Source: Mytilus edulis (lineage: Eukaryota > Mollusca > Bivalvia > Mytilida > Mytilidae). From it: DNA of 64,000 nucleotides. Below the pieces are notes generated by a model that saw nothing but the letters and a program-made list of their open reading frames with translations, ran no database searches and was not told where the DNA came from. This document shows, piece by piece, positions 15,001 through 23,059 of this stretch. Both the position numbers and the translations under genes were made by a program. The DNA lies in the NCBI RefSeq assembly GCF_963676685.1, contig NC_092346.1, positions 31,881,133 through 31,945,132 on the forward strand. Direction: 5' to 3'. Each line of letters begins with the position of its first letter. Position 1 is the stretch's first letter.

Positions 15001-18000
15001 AGTGGTCACAGTTAAGTTTTGAGTTTTGTTCTTTTTTCTATTACCAGCAGTAGGTCAACTATATAATTTATGATCTATATATGTCAGTCGCGCAGGTTTT
15101 ATTTGACCTTGACCTCATTTTCACAGTTCATTGCTCTGTGTTAAGTTTTTGTGTTGTGGTCTTTTTTTTTTATTAAACTATAAGCAATAGGTTATATATA
15201 ACTATATTTGTTGTATGAAAGAACTGTTAGCTGTACATGCCTGCCTGGCATGGTTCATCTGACCTTGACCTCATTTCCATGGTTCATTGGTCAAGGTTTA
15301 GTTTTCTTGGTTAATGTTAAAATTATGTGACAGTTGTAATAAAGCTTTATATTTAGGACTATAAATACAATATCAATGATTAGTAAAGAAGGCGAGACAT
15401 TTCAGCATGTGCACTCTTGTTTCTGTAATTTACTTATAAATGGACTTAGTTTTCTGCCAGGAAACATTACAGTAACTCTATGGTTAAAGTTTTTAAATTT
15501 TAATAACTTTCTTAAACTATCCTGGATTTGTACCAAACTTGGAGGGAAGCTTGTGTATGACCATAAGATAGTATCCAGAAGTAAATTTGTTAAAAACAAA
15601 ATTCCATTTTTTCAGTATTTTACTTATAAATGGACTTAGTTTTTCTTCCAGTTAACATTACAGAAAGTCTGCAGTTAAAGTTTTTAAAACATTTATGAGA
15701 TGCATAAACTATCCTTGATTTTTACCAAACTTGGACAGAAGCTTCTTACAATCAAAAGATAGTATTGAGAGGAATATTTTTATTGATTTTTTTCCTCATT
15801 TTTGTTGAGCCTGCCATTAACAGCAAAAGTAGCAAGACACTGGGTTCTGCGGAACCCTTACAAATTTTGAGGTTGAAGAATATTTTTTTTATCTGGATCA
15901 ATATATATAATTAAATCATACAGAGATAAAACATACAATTTAAATCAATTAAGATGCAAAACAATATAATTAAAGCTGTATGTAACAAAGAATGCTTGCT
16001 AATCCTGCAAGCAAGCTCAAAGTAAACTATCAGCTTATAAAGAAAGCATACCTTCTTCATACCTCTGCAATTGCAAAAAAACATAATCTTTTGCAATACC
16101 TGAAATTTGTATCAGAATCAAACTGAGAAAATTTAAATGAAATTGATGCTTAAAAAAAAGACACAGTGATTTTACAGTAATCCTATGTAAATAATTCTAC
16201 TTGAAATAGATAAGTGATAAGCTAGAAAACAGCACAGAGACTATCTTGGTAAATCAAATTTCATCCAGGAAACTTATTTAATTTTAATGTCATCAAAATG
16301 AGTATATTTATATTATTTCCTGAAACTTGAGTTGCTGGTGAAAATTGGGTTAGTAATCACTTTCATCTTGGCAATATTTAAGAAAATAAAGAAAGTTTTT
16401 ATCTAAAGATTGATTATAAGACAGATTGTTTAACAAACTGTTTGATAAGAATTACTAGTTAACACATCTGACAAATGCTGATGATAAAAGGAAGTGACCA
16501 CTACATAATTACATGTGAACTGGTGCTGACCCAACATGATCATTGACCAATAAGGAAGAGGTAATCCAATTATGCACTGGTCATAAGTAAAATTTCTCTG
16601 CACATGAAACATGTTATTAATTTCAACATTTTTTTGTTTAAATAAGTAGGACACTCTGACCCTTTGACCAGAAAAGAGACATCATTAATTTACAGTGTGA
16701 ATAGCTAGCTCTTTATTTTTAAAGTCTTAGTAATACAATTAAAACAGAATTATCTTCTTTGCTGTCTTAAATTAATTTATTCAGCTTAATTTTCAATTAG
16801 CAAATAAAATTAGTTAAAAGACAGGTGTCAGCTAGATTTCGTGCGACTGGTCAGTTCAATTTCAATTTTGTGTAGAACTAACTCAGAGTTTTGTATGTAT
16901 TAAAATAAATATTGCCTTGGGGAAATATTCATTCTTTCAATCTGTCCATCACTGCATCAGTCTATCTGTCTTTCTTCATGTCATACAATAAACTCTTTTT
17001 TTTAGATTTTTATACGACCGCAAAAATTCAAAATTTTTTGGTCGTATATTGGTATCAAGTTGGCTTCGTCGTCGTCGTCCGAAGACATTTGGTTTTCACA
17101 CTCTAACTTTAGTAAAAGTAAATAGAAATCTATGAAATTTAAATATGACCACAAAAGGAAGGTTTGGATTGATTTTGGGTGTTTTGGTCCCAACAGTTTA
17201 GGAATTAGGGGCCAAAAAGGGCCCAAATAAGCATTTTTCTTGGTTTTCGCACAATAACTTTAGTATGAGTTAATAGACATCTGAAAAATTTTAACACAAG
17301 GTTTATGACCATTGATTTGATTTTGGGAGTTTTGCTCCCAACGAATTAGGGTCCAAAAGGGTCCAAAATTAAACTTTGTTTGATTTCATCATAAAATAAA
17401 TTATTGGGGTTCTTTGATATGCCAAATCTAACTGTGTATTCAGATTCTTAATTTTTGGTCCTGTTTTCAAATTGGTCTACATTAAGGTCCAAATGGTCCA
17501 AAATTAAACTTAGCTTGATTTTAACAAAAAATGAATTCTTAGGGTTCTTTGATATGCTGAATCTAAACATGTACTTAGATTTTTGATTATGGGCCAAGTT
17601 TTCAAGTTGGTCCAAATCGGGGTCCAAAATTATTATATTAAGTATTGTGCAATAGCAAGAAATTTTCAATTGCACAGTATTGCGCAATAGCAAGAAGTCT
17701 TCAATTGCACAGTTTTGTGAAATAGCAAGAAATTTTCAATTGCACAGTATTCTTCAATAGCAAGAAATCTTCAATTGAACAGTATTGCACAATAGCAAGA
17801 AATATCTAATTGCACAATATTGAGCAATAGCAAGAAATTTTCAATTGCACAGTTTTGTGCAATAGCAAGAAATATTCAATTGCACAGTATTGTCCCGTTT
17901 TCAAATTGGTCTACATTAGACCACATTCATTCTGTGTCAGAAACCTATGTTGTGTCAACTATTTAATCACAATCCAAATTCAGAGCTGTATTAAGCTTAA

Positions 18001-18489
18001 ATGTTGTGTCCATTCTTTCCCCTACTGTTCAGGGTTCGACCTCTGCGGTCGTATAAAGCTGCGCCCTGCGAAGCATCTGGTTATTATAATCAAGAATTAC
18101 AACAAATACAACACATCAAACATACTTAACATATATAAGCAATACATTTGAATAAATATTTATTTATGACAATAAACAATGTTGAAAGTTCATTTTTTTT
18201 AATATATTTATATGAAAAGAGAACAAAAATACGGAAGAAAAGACAATTTGAGTTAAATTTAAATTTTTTTATGTACACACAATAAAATCTTGATAAAAAT
18301 TTAAGATATATTTGAGTGAAAAATTGAATTTGTGGAAGAAAAAAATCCTCTGTAATCTGTTATGGCACCAATCATTATGATGTAGTTTTCTTTTTGGATT
18401 ATTATGTTAATTTGTATATTGCAGGCTTCCAGTATAGTTGTTGATAAGAATGGTAGAATAAGGATTGGTGATTATAGTATAGATAAGAG
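1..18489 (+). CDS. EIF2AK4: GCN2-like eIF2alpha kinase, upstream copy (exons 5-11, partial)
   Basis: Exons read by eye: 1876-1956, 2994-3178, 4732-4859, 5980-6140, 7838-7948, 13622-13774 and 18425-18489. All have AG acceptors and GT donors, and their phases are compatible from one to the next. GCN2 phosphorylates eIF2alpha when uncharged tRNA accumulates. These exons encode the charged linker after the RWD domain (exon 5), a Ser/Pro-rich linker (6) and the degenerate first kinase domain (7-11). Pseudokinase marks are HKYLR where active kinases have HRDLK (exon 10) and GDYS where they have DFG (exon 11); vertebrate GCN2 has a similar DYS motif. Exons 1-4 would lie before position 1. No further kinase exon is visible between 18,490 and the MEIS exon at 20,310, so this copy looks truncated. 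It could be a pseudogene, a truncated duplicate or a misassembled allele. Family assignment is strong; functionality is unknown. Confidence 0.8.
862..1015. mobile_element. Imperfect palindromic foldback/MITE
   Basis: Two arms of roughly 70 bp read as inverted complements (starting taaggaatgactgta and ending tacagtcatttctta), meeting at a centre near 'gcgtgtagcgg'. It lies within about 600 bp (590-1190) absent from the downstream duplicate. No coding capacity is seen. Confidence 0.75.
1287..1645 (+). repeat. Dispersed mussel repeat, two nested copies
   Basis: Two units start 'agaagatgtggtat.attgccaatgaga' at about 1287 and 1459. Related copies in both orientations occur near 3884-3925 (reverse), 7318, 18,848, 20,645, 23,935, 34,967, 42,125, 44,570, 45,000 (reverse), 46,728, 51,626, 53,345 (reverse) and 56,455. 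The downstream duplicate has only the first unit (51,626), so the second was gained or lost after duplication. The family is non-coding. Confidence 0.75.
1876..1956 (+). CDS. EIF2AK4: GCN2 exon 5, upstream copy
   Basis: 81 nt, phase 0 to 0, preceded by 'ctgtttcag' and followed by 'gtacaa'. It encodes a 27-residue Lys/Glu-rich helical segment (RQLLEDEIQKRQ...) of the charged region after the RWD domain. Protein identical to the downstream copy at 52,017-52,097. Confidence 0.85.
2326..2790 (+). mobile_element. Helentron/pearl-like non-autonomous element (ATACCCC family)
   Basis: It starts TATACCCC and carries the inverse GGGGTAT near its end, followed by a short hairpin (GAGC-AGTA-GCTC) and 'acttgt'. 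The core is two tandem units of 168 bp starting near 2414 and 2582. The downstream duplicate lacks 2310-2975. Short open frames here (2493-2817, both strands) are part of the element, not genes. Confidence 0.6.
2994..3178 (+). CDS. EIF2AK4: GCN2 exon 6, upstream copy
   Basis: 185 nt, starting at phase 0 and leaving two bases (AG). Acceptor 'ataattag', donor 'gtatgt'. It encodes a Ser/Pro/Thr-rich linker (..SPIGTPSTPRRPRMS..). About three residues differ from the downstream copy at 52,466-52,650. Confidence 0.85.
3179..4731 (+). other. Intron 6 of upstream GCN2 copy
   Basis: AT-rich intron that aligns closely with the downstream intron (52,651-54,197), including a reverse copy of the agaagatgtgg repeat at about 3884-3925. 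I see no other coding or RNA signal. Confidence 0.7.
4732..4859 (+). CDS. EIF2AK4: GCN2 exon 7, upstream copy
   Basis: 128 nt. The first base completes an Arg codon and the last base starts the Gly codon of exon 8. Acceptor 'tattcag', donor 'gtaatg'. It encodes RTSTPLRDTDDSDHQ...HRGTCL, the entry to the pseudokinase domain. Unlike the downstream copy it has no extra tandem exon pieces. Confidence 0.85.
5077..5412 (-). mobile_element. tRNA-derived SINE, minus strand
   Basis: Read on the minus strand, the 5' end (about 5412 downward) resembles a tRNA gene: an A-box-like 'tagtggttagtgcagcgg' then a B-box-like 'ggtttcattcc'. The body holds inverted 'ggctctc..cttaacac' and 'gtgttaagggagagcc' arms. 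An 8-bp direct repeat GCTTCACT flanks it (5069-5076 and 5413-5420). The downstream duplicate has one GCTTCACT and no insert, which gives the empty site. A 149-codon plus-strand frame at 5146-5595 runs through it and is not a gene. Confidence 0.7.
5539..5670 (+). mobile_element. Short SINE-like insertion with 37-bp target duplication
   Basis: The insert begins 'tcagttttcctatcgaagg' and ends in a 'gttaaaacacc..aaatcaaat' tail. Perfect 37-bp direct repeats flank it at 5502-5538 and 5671-5707; the downstream duplicate has one such site near 55,052. A related copy lies at 49,175-49,308. Confidence 0.75.
5769..5979 (+). repeat. Two extra 5' halves of GCN2 exon 8
   Basis: The acceptor region and first ~70 nt of exon 8 occur three times, starting at 5769, 5873 and 5980 (periods 104 and 107). 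The first two pieces run from 'gtag|gtcatag' through the GELVA codons and then into repeated intron sequence, with no donor. Only the third continues into the full exon. The downstream copy has a single exon 8. Confidence 0.9.
5980..6140 (+). CDS. EIF2AK4: GCN2 exon 8, upstream copy (complete)
   Basis: 161 nt; the first two bases complete Gly and it ends at phase 0. Acceptor 'tttttttag', donor 'gtaaat'. It encodes GHSLHGSTVYAGIDTANGEL... followed by SEWVLKWRHIKQKR, corresponding to the N-lobe of the degenerate kinase domain. It is the last of three acceptor-bearing repeats, so acceptor choice may be ambiguous. Confidence 0.85.
6141..7837 (+). other. Intron 8 of upstream GCN2 copy, with repeats
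   Basis: At 6322-6445 is a small insertion-like segment with a long G run and ends resembling hAT termini (CAGTGGTGTATCCAG and, inverted, CATAGGTGGATCCAG). At about 6705-6910 lies a foldback rich in 'atcccgaa' motifs whose ends are inverted (gagggatagga and tcctatccccctc). Neither is evident in the downstream intron. No gene is seen. Confidence 0.5.
7838..7948 (+). CDS. EIF2AK4: GCN2 exon 9, upstream copy
   Basis: 111 nt, phase 0 to 0, acceptor 'attctag', donor 'gtaagt'. It encodes ITSIEQEIHSLIRLRHKNLI...AGKCTVY, matching the alphaC helix and following strands of a protein kinase fold (E-x-E..L.RL.H.N pattern). Protein identical to 56,939-57,049. Confidence 0.88.
8358..8650 (+). mobile_element. 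Helentron/pearl-like element (ATGCCCC family)
   Basis: It begins ATGCCCCATTTATGGGCAT and carries the inverse GGGGCAT near 8620, followed by a small GTGT..ACAC hairpin and 'attcttgtt'. A longer relative lies at 24,060-24,542 and a shortened one at 57,570-57,705. Confidence 0.55.
9205..9400 (+). repeat. Dispersed repeat ('ccaagtcaggaatatgacag' family)
   Basis: The same sequence recurs at 41,395-41,580 and reversed near 33,900-34,005, 37,470-37,680, 38,400-38,480, 45,240-45,460 and 55,600-55,800. It is an interspersed, non-coding repeat. Confidence 0.7.
9640..10225 (+). repeat. Tandem SINE-tail-like units with aatcaatc tracts
   Basis: Units of roughly 125-130 bp combine 'cctcc.ccaataaaactgatcac', 'gtgttaaacacc' and 'aatcaatcaatcaaac'. 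They resemble the tails of mollusc SINEs. The downstream counterpart (60,270-61,560) is longer and carries a separate insertion. Confidence 0.6.
10694..12381 (-). pseudogene. B-box/coiled-coil/propeller protein, frameshifted copy nested in GCN2 intron
   Basis: Single-exon gene on the minus strand, starting ATG (MASSQPFGGG) at 12,381. Two B-box zinc fingers are visible: C16, C19, C29, C32, C37, C40, H45, H54, then C76, H79, C88, C91, C96, C99, H104, H107. No RING precedes them. A Lys/Glu-rich coiled coil (about 110-235) follows, then a C-terminal beta-propeller-like (NHL-type) region ending ..KLYEINIDGF. This is the TRIM2/3/71-like architecture expanded in bivalves; a regulatory or ubiquitin-related role is only inferred. 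Near 11,436-11,450 one base is missing relative to the downstream copy: the first frame (11,422-12,381) stops after 319 codons and the propeller continues in another frame (10,694-11,461). The propeller frame is otherwise open, so the lesion looks recent, or it is a sequencing error. Confidence 0.75.
12382..13621. other. Rest of GCN2 intron 9, upstream copy
   Basis: AT-rich sequence upstream of the nested B-box gene; part of 12,750-12,850 resembles the ATGCCCC repeat family ('tcaggttaaagtttt'). No core promoter element can be named with confidence. The segment also contains the MITE at 13,232-13,467. Confidence 0.5.
13232..13467. mobile_element. PIF/Harbinger-like MITE
   Basis: A 236-bp element with imperfect terminal inverted repeats of about 45 bp (GGGACGACATCAAAAG at the left, CTTTTGATGTCGTCCC at the right). 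It is flanked by TTA (13,229-13,231 and 13,468-13,470), the target preference of PIF/Harbinger elements. It contains C-rich tracts at about 13,291-13,308 and 13,404. A solo end of the same family lies near 44,765-44,812. Confidence 0.7.
13622..13774 (+). CDS. EIF2AK4: GCN2 exon 10, upstream copy (pseudokinase catalytic loop)
   Basis: 153 nt, phase 0 to 0, acceptor 'ccaaacag', donor 'gtaggt'. It encodes ILMDYSGGASLNIHI... ending EYLHKKDVVHKYLR. The HKYLR stands where active kinases have HRDLK, so the catalytic Asp is absent, as expected for the first kinase-like domain of GCN2. Confidence 0.87.
13930..15859 (+). mobile_element. Helentron/pearl-like composite with ~130-155-bp core repeats
   Basis: It starts near 'tcgagtcttcgac' and ends at a perfect hairpin GGGTTC-TGCG-GAACCC (15,843-15,858). 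A second internal 'gtcgagcctgcgactttt'-type start at about 14,350 suggests two elements in tandem. The core has at least five units around 'gaccttgacctcattttcatgg' (near 14,689, 14,830, 14,978, 15,107 and 15,261). The outer parts repeat an 'aactttcttaaactatcctgg' block. Frames at 15,376-15,639 are within it. Confidence 0.55.
15860..17010. other. Intron 10 spacer, upstream copy
   Basis: AT-rich intronic DNA between two repeat elements. I see no exon, RNA gene or recognisable transposon in it. Confidence 0.5.
17011..18080 (+). mobile_element. Helentron/pearl-like element (TATACGACCGCA family), copy 1
   Basis: The 5' end TATACGACCGCA is matched by the inverted TGCGGTCGTATA near the 3' end. After it comes a hairpin (GCTGCGC-CCT-GCGAAGC) and a terminal ATCTGG followed by T. 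Inside are units containing 'ttaggaattaggggcc' and about eight copies of a ~33-bp 'caattgcacagtattg.gcaatagcaagaa' minisatellite (17,640-17,895). Confidence 0.65.
18425..18489 (+). CDS. EIF2AK4: GCN2 exon 11, upstream copy (last exon seen)
   Basis: 65 nt, starts at phase 0 and leaves two bases. Acceptor 'attgcag', donor 'gtatgt'. It encodes ASSIVVDKNGRIRIGDYSIDKR, similar to the vertebrate GCN2 pseudokinase activation-segment start. DYS replaces DFG. No following kinase exon is visible in the next 1.8 kb. Confidence 0.85.
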
Positions 18490-20309
18490 GTATGTATGTT
18501 ATCGCTATTTTGTGCATTTTTCCTTTGATTTTTTTTTGTAATAATTTTCATATCATGCTACTCGCTTGAGATGGAAAATTATCGCTAGAAACTAAGCAGG
18601 CATGTGGCATTGCTAACGAAATTGACATGAAATTGACAACGTCGTCATAGGTAAAATAGCGATAAACAGATTATCATTGGTCTTCTCAACTGGACTCAAA
18701 TCCCGTCCCGGCTCAAGCGAGAAAATCAATCTCATTGAGATGATCAACGATAATCTATAATTATCTGATAGTAGATAATAATATACAAAATTCAGACATT
18801 GTTGTATGATTAAAGTAAGGTGTGGGTTATTACTTGATATAAATAAGAATATATGGTATGAGTGCCAATGAGAGAAATCTCCATCCAAGTGAAAATGTAT
18901 GAAAAATTAACAATTATAAGTCTTCAACACAGTGCATTGGTTCACACTGAACAGCAAGCCCCAAAATGACTAGTGTACAACAATTCAAACAGGAAATTTT
19001 AGGCTGATTTGTTATCAAAAATGACCAATAGGGCTGTGCTGATCTGAAACTTAAATAATGTGTGAAGACAAGGTATATTTTTAAAAAAATAAACACAAAA
19101 ATTATGATTTCCTTTTCTTAATTAAAATCTAATGTATATTGTTTAGTAGGTATAAAAATGATGGAAATGAAATGAAGACATTTGTCATTATAACCACATT
19201 ACCATTGGTTTTTCTCTATAAAATTCATGACACGGTCATTTTGGCATGTTGCAAATGAAACAATAAACCATTGTAGTCTTACATAATATTAAACCCATAA
19301 ACCCATCAACTGTCAAAAATATGCAAATAAGAGAAAAGTATTAACTAAATTTACTTCCTTCTGCATGTTCCAGTTATATATATTTAAAAACCTTAAAGAT
19401 TTTATACATAATTCATAAAGCATTTAGTGCCTTCTAGTATAGTGCAAGTTGATGCCTTTTATTGAGGAACGAACTTTTTTATGTCGTAATAAAAATATTA
19501 ATTTTTGTCGTCTTTGTTTCTGGTCTTTGTTTCTGCGGAACTTCAACAGTAGTTTGCATAATAATTAGTACTTAAGTGCTTTATAAATATATGCAAACTT
19601 GCTTTTTATTTTCTTTTCTATCAATTTCTCACTTGTGCGCTGATATTTTTTATCTACAAGGATATTTTCGCCCTCGGTATCCTGATATTTTAAAAAGCTA
19701 TTTAACACAAAATTGGCATATATCATCAGCAATTTAGTTTTCATCTGTGGGTTGTTGTTAATTAGCTCTCTGTAAGCAGTCTAAAGGTAAAACTCTGAGA
19801 TGAAACTTTTATCTTTGGTGGCATGGCTCTTATGCAAATTGCATTTCTTTTAAGCTTGTTATTCTTGACAGAATCTCACATCTCCTGAGGAGCGAAAATC
19901 TTTCCAATTGAAATTCCTCTTCCCTCATAACGAGGGTCTGTAAGTGGGTACTAAATGGTTTAAATGTGATCTAGATGTACCTCTAAGTGTTCCCTATCTG
20001 TTTTCAGTTTATACAAGGCCGTTCTTTGTTTCACATGCTGTTAGGAGTAAGATATTCTCTCAAAAAAACTATGTATATAAGCACTATTGTTCGGCAATAA
20101 AAGTGTTTTTTTGTTAATAGCACTTTAGGTTCAAAACAGTAATATTAATTTTGTCGAAATTTCAAATGTCGAAAGTATTAATACAATCGGTGAAGTTTCT
20201 AACCACAAATATTTGATCTGAATACAAAATAATTATACTGCATGTAAAAACAGATGTTTCATAAAGATAAATACTAAGACAAACATAATCATTGTCTTAA
20301 TCTTTTCAG
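18490..20309. other. Junction between the GCN2 fragment and MEIS exons
   Basis: AT-rich DNA with a degenerate agaagatgtgg repeat at 18,842-19,010. The break between GCN2-derived and MEIS-intron sequence must fall here or further on, but no sharp boundary can be seen by eye. I find nothing coding. Confidence 0.5.
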
Positions 20310-21201
20310 CACCAGGAGGTCATGGATATAGTCCAGAGAGTATGGGTTGGGATAGCCAGGCCATGGCACATATGAGTCCTCACAGTAAGTAGTTTAAACA
20401 CCCCTGTACATATTTTGTGTTCTGATAAATTGAAAGATCAGATTAAGATGAATCTGTTAATCTCAGATTAGGCTTAATAGTTCATCAAAGGTTGAGTAAA
20501 TTTGTTCACAGTTTAAGTGTAATTTGTTCACAATTTAAAAGTTAATGTGAAGCTTAATTGGTTCAAAGGATAAGCTCATAGAAAACAAACAATGTACAAA
20601 TTGTTAAAGCACATGAAATCTTTCTGAATTAATATTGAGATTGAATGTGAAGGAGATATTGGGTATATACAAATGAGACAGCTACCTAATAACATGTAGA
20701 AGAAAAAATAAGACATTTTTTGAAGTTCTGTGTCATATTGGGCTTAAATAAGCAAAGCAAAAGTATATAGCAATGCATACTTATAAAGTGACAATTTAAG
20801 TTTTGAAAGAATTAATTACATGATAAAAAATTTAATATTATTATTTTTTTTTAATTCCAGTGTTCCAAGGAAGACATGGTAGTGAAATGTATGATCAAAT
20901 GAAGGGATATTCTCATATGGAAGGACAAAGATACGATATGCTTGGAGTTCAGGGTATGCATAGTAGTGACATGTTCGGAAGTACTGCTGTCACTGGCAGT
21001 AGTTCATACTCTCAGATGTCACAGTTACGACCACCAGTTCATTCGCAAGCAATGCTAATACCAGGGCATCCGCATCATATGATGATGGGACACGGAGCCC
21101 ACGGCATGAGTCCCATGTCAATGGGATCTGCTCAAAGTCCTCCATTACATGGCAGCTTGGACAGTATGGGTGCACACATTCAGGATATTCATGCTGGATA
21201 A
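20310..21201 (+). CDS. Meis: MEIS/homothorax TALE-homeobox protein, C-terminal exons
   Basis: Two exons, 20,310-20,384 and 20,861-21,201 (stop TGA or TAA-type end at 21,199-21,201). The first encodes PGGHGYSPESMGWDSQAMAH; the second a Met/Gly/His-rich tail with LRPPVHSQAM, HPHHMMMGHG, SAQSPPLHGS and a final IQDIHAG. From memory of the family, one vertebrate MEIS2 splice form ends with the same order of motifs (LR.GPP.HS, HPHH..MMMH, SAQSP, MDIHAQ), and a YSPEGQ segment follows the homeodomain. MEIS proteins bind DNA with PBX/HOX partners. The MEIS/PREP N-terminal domain and homeodomain are not in the window; their exons should lie to the left, so the GCN2 fragment may sit in a MEIS intron. 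First exon: acceptor 'ttttcag', donor 'gtaagt', leaving one base. Second: acceptor 'attccag'. Confidence 0.8.
20385..20860 (+). other. Last intron of the MEIS gene
   Basis: 476 bp, GT...AG with a T-rich tract before the acceptor. It contains a remnant of the 'atgagacagctacc' dispersed repeat at 20,645-20,700. Confidence 0.75.
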
Positions 21202-22890
21202 AAATCAGGAGTAAAACATTGTGCTTTAAAAAGAACAAGGACATTTGGCTTGGCCTGCGAACATAATTAAGCCAAGGAATAAAGCGTGACTTACAAGTAT
21301 TTGTGGGTACGGTAGTTTAAAACTACGGCCTATTTTATTACAATCACGGTGATCTCTCAATCATTTAGCAGTCACTCATTGTGTGGAATCTAATTCCTAA
21401 CGGTTGCAGGCTAGCCAAGGGAAGTAACTGGTGTGCTAGTCAATCTAACAGAGTAAGGGAGTCGACAACTGACTGCAGTTTTAAAACTAGTCTTCACAAC
21501 TTGTTATAATGGGATATGGGGAAAACTACGCAAAAGTATTATTAAAAAAAAAACGCAGTTCATGTTGACAATGAGTTGCCAAGTATTATATATGTATTTT
21601 GTTGTCTCTGGACAAGAAACACGTCTTGGTCACATATGTGCCGCATACCTCATGATGATCAAAATAAATGTACATTTGAATGGCCATGACTTTGTAAAGC
21701 ATTCCACGTCAAAGTATGTTCTGTCAAACATCAACTCTTCAGTTGAAGGAATATGTTTTTGTGCCATGGAATATTTGAATTTTTTGTCACATGACATTGT
21801 TAAACCAATCAGAAGAGTTGCCCTGTAGTGGGGTGACCAATTAAATTAAAGCTTTAAGATTTACCTCATTATTATTCCTTTGTAATTATAGCCAGTTCCA
21901 TTGTGTTGGAAGTGGACATTTTATTTAATGGTGCATGTTAAAAAAAGTATTTGGTGCAAATTATTTGTATAGTAAAGATGTTTGTTGAATGTATGTTTAT
22001 ATATGTTATTGTGTATGAAAGTGAAAAATCATTATTTGGAGAGTTTTTTCTTTGTGTGACATTTTTATACTTTCTGGCCAGGCTGTTTAGATCTACTTGC
22101 AGTTTAATTTGTAAATGTTTTGTTGTTTTTGTTGAAGTTTGTTTGAATATTTTTTTTAGATTGAACAAATTTTAAGCTTGATATTTATTCGATCTGCCAG
22201 ATTTTATTTTTTTGATAATTAACCAATTTGTTTTTGGTTTGTGATTTGTTACAGAATGATTTTTTTTTTGTTTTTTTCTTTTATCTAAAAACAAGTACTA
22301 AGTTATTTCTAAGTGCTGACCATTTATTTATGATGTTTTAAAAAAATGTTAAAGTGCAGATTTTAAACTGGCATGTAATTACTACATGTGTATTTAATTG
22401 TAAAGTAATATTAATGTCAGAGACTGCTGAAATCTTTCCTTTATCTTTTTGTACTGATTTTAACTAGAGAAAGACATATTTATATGTATATCTGTAGCAA
22501 TTATTTTAGATTGTTTCAAGATGTCCGATATTACATTTCTTAACTATACTTCTTTTATGATTCCCCAATAAATATATATTTACATTTTTTATCATTTCAA
22601 TGCCAGAATGAACAAAAAATAACTGAAAAAGATGTATCAAATTTTCAGAAAATCTTAGACAATCATGCACGAGGTTTACCAAAAATACACTGAAATTGAT
22701 TATTGTCTGAATGTGTCTGACTATGAGGAAATGAAAGATTGCAATGATGTGTGTGGTGAAGTGTGGAGCTGAGCTTGATGCTTAGGGACTTGTGAAAAAT
22801 TTTAGGGAATTTTAATACGAGATTGTCAAATATTTTGAGCAAAATTCCAGAGAAATAAAAATTGTTGTAATAAACTAATTGCTTGTGTTT
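21202..22890 (+). other. 3'UTR of the MEIS gene
   Basis: T-rich, non-coding sequence after the stop, with AATAAA signals at 22,567-22,572, 22,854-22,859 and 22,869-22,874. The last is followed by a 'gtgttttatt' GT/T-rich stretch suited to a cleavage site near 22,890. Short frames on both strands (21,562-22,175) have no recognisable similarity. The 3' end position is inferred. Confidence 0.6.
22869..22874 (+). terminator. Probable polyadenylation signal of MEIS
   Basis: AATAAA followed within 25 bases by a GT/T-rich element. AATAAA at 22,854 and 22,567 are alternatives. Confidence 0.5.
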
Positions 22891-23059
22891 TATTATATTT
22901 GTTTGTCCAATATGTACCTGTTATTAAATGAGGTGGACGATATCAAAGGGCCATCCATTCAAAACTTGTAAGTCAAAGGAAGGATTTGTATCTTACTATC
23001 AATCCTTGGTAGAAGAAAAGCTGACAACACCATGGCTAAAAAAAAATACAACAAGAAAC

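Noticed and set aside
20990..21244. 84-codon minus-strand frame
   Set aside because: Antisense shadow of the MEIS last coding exon.
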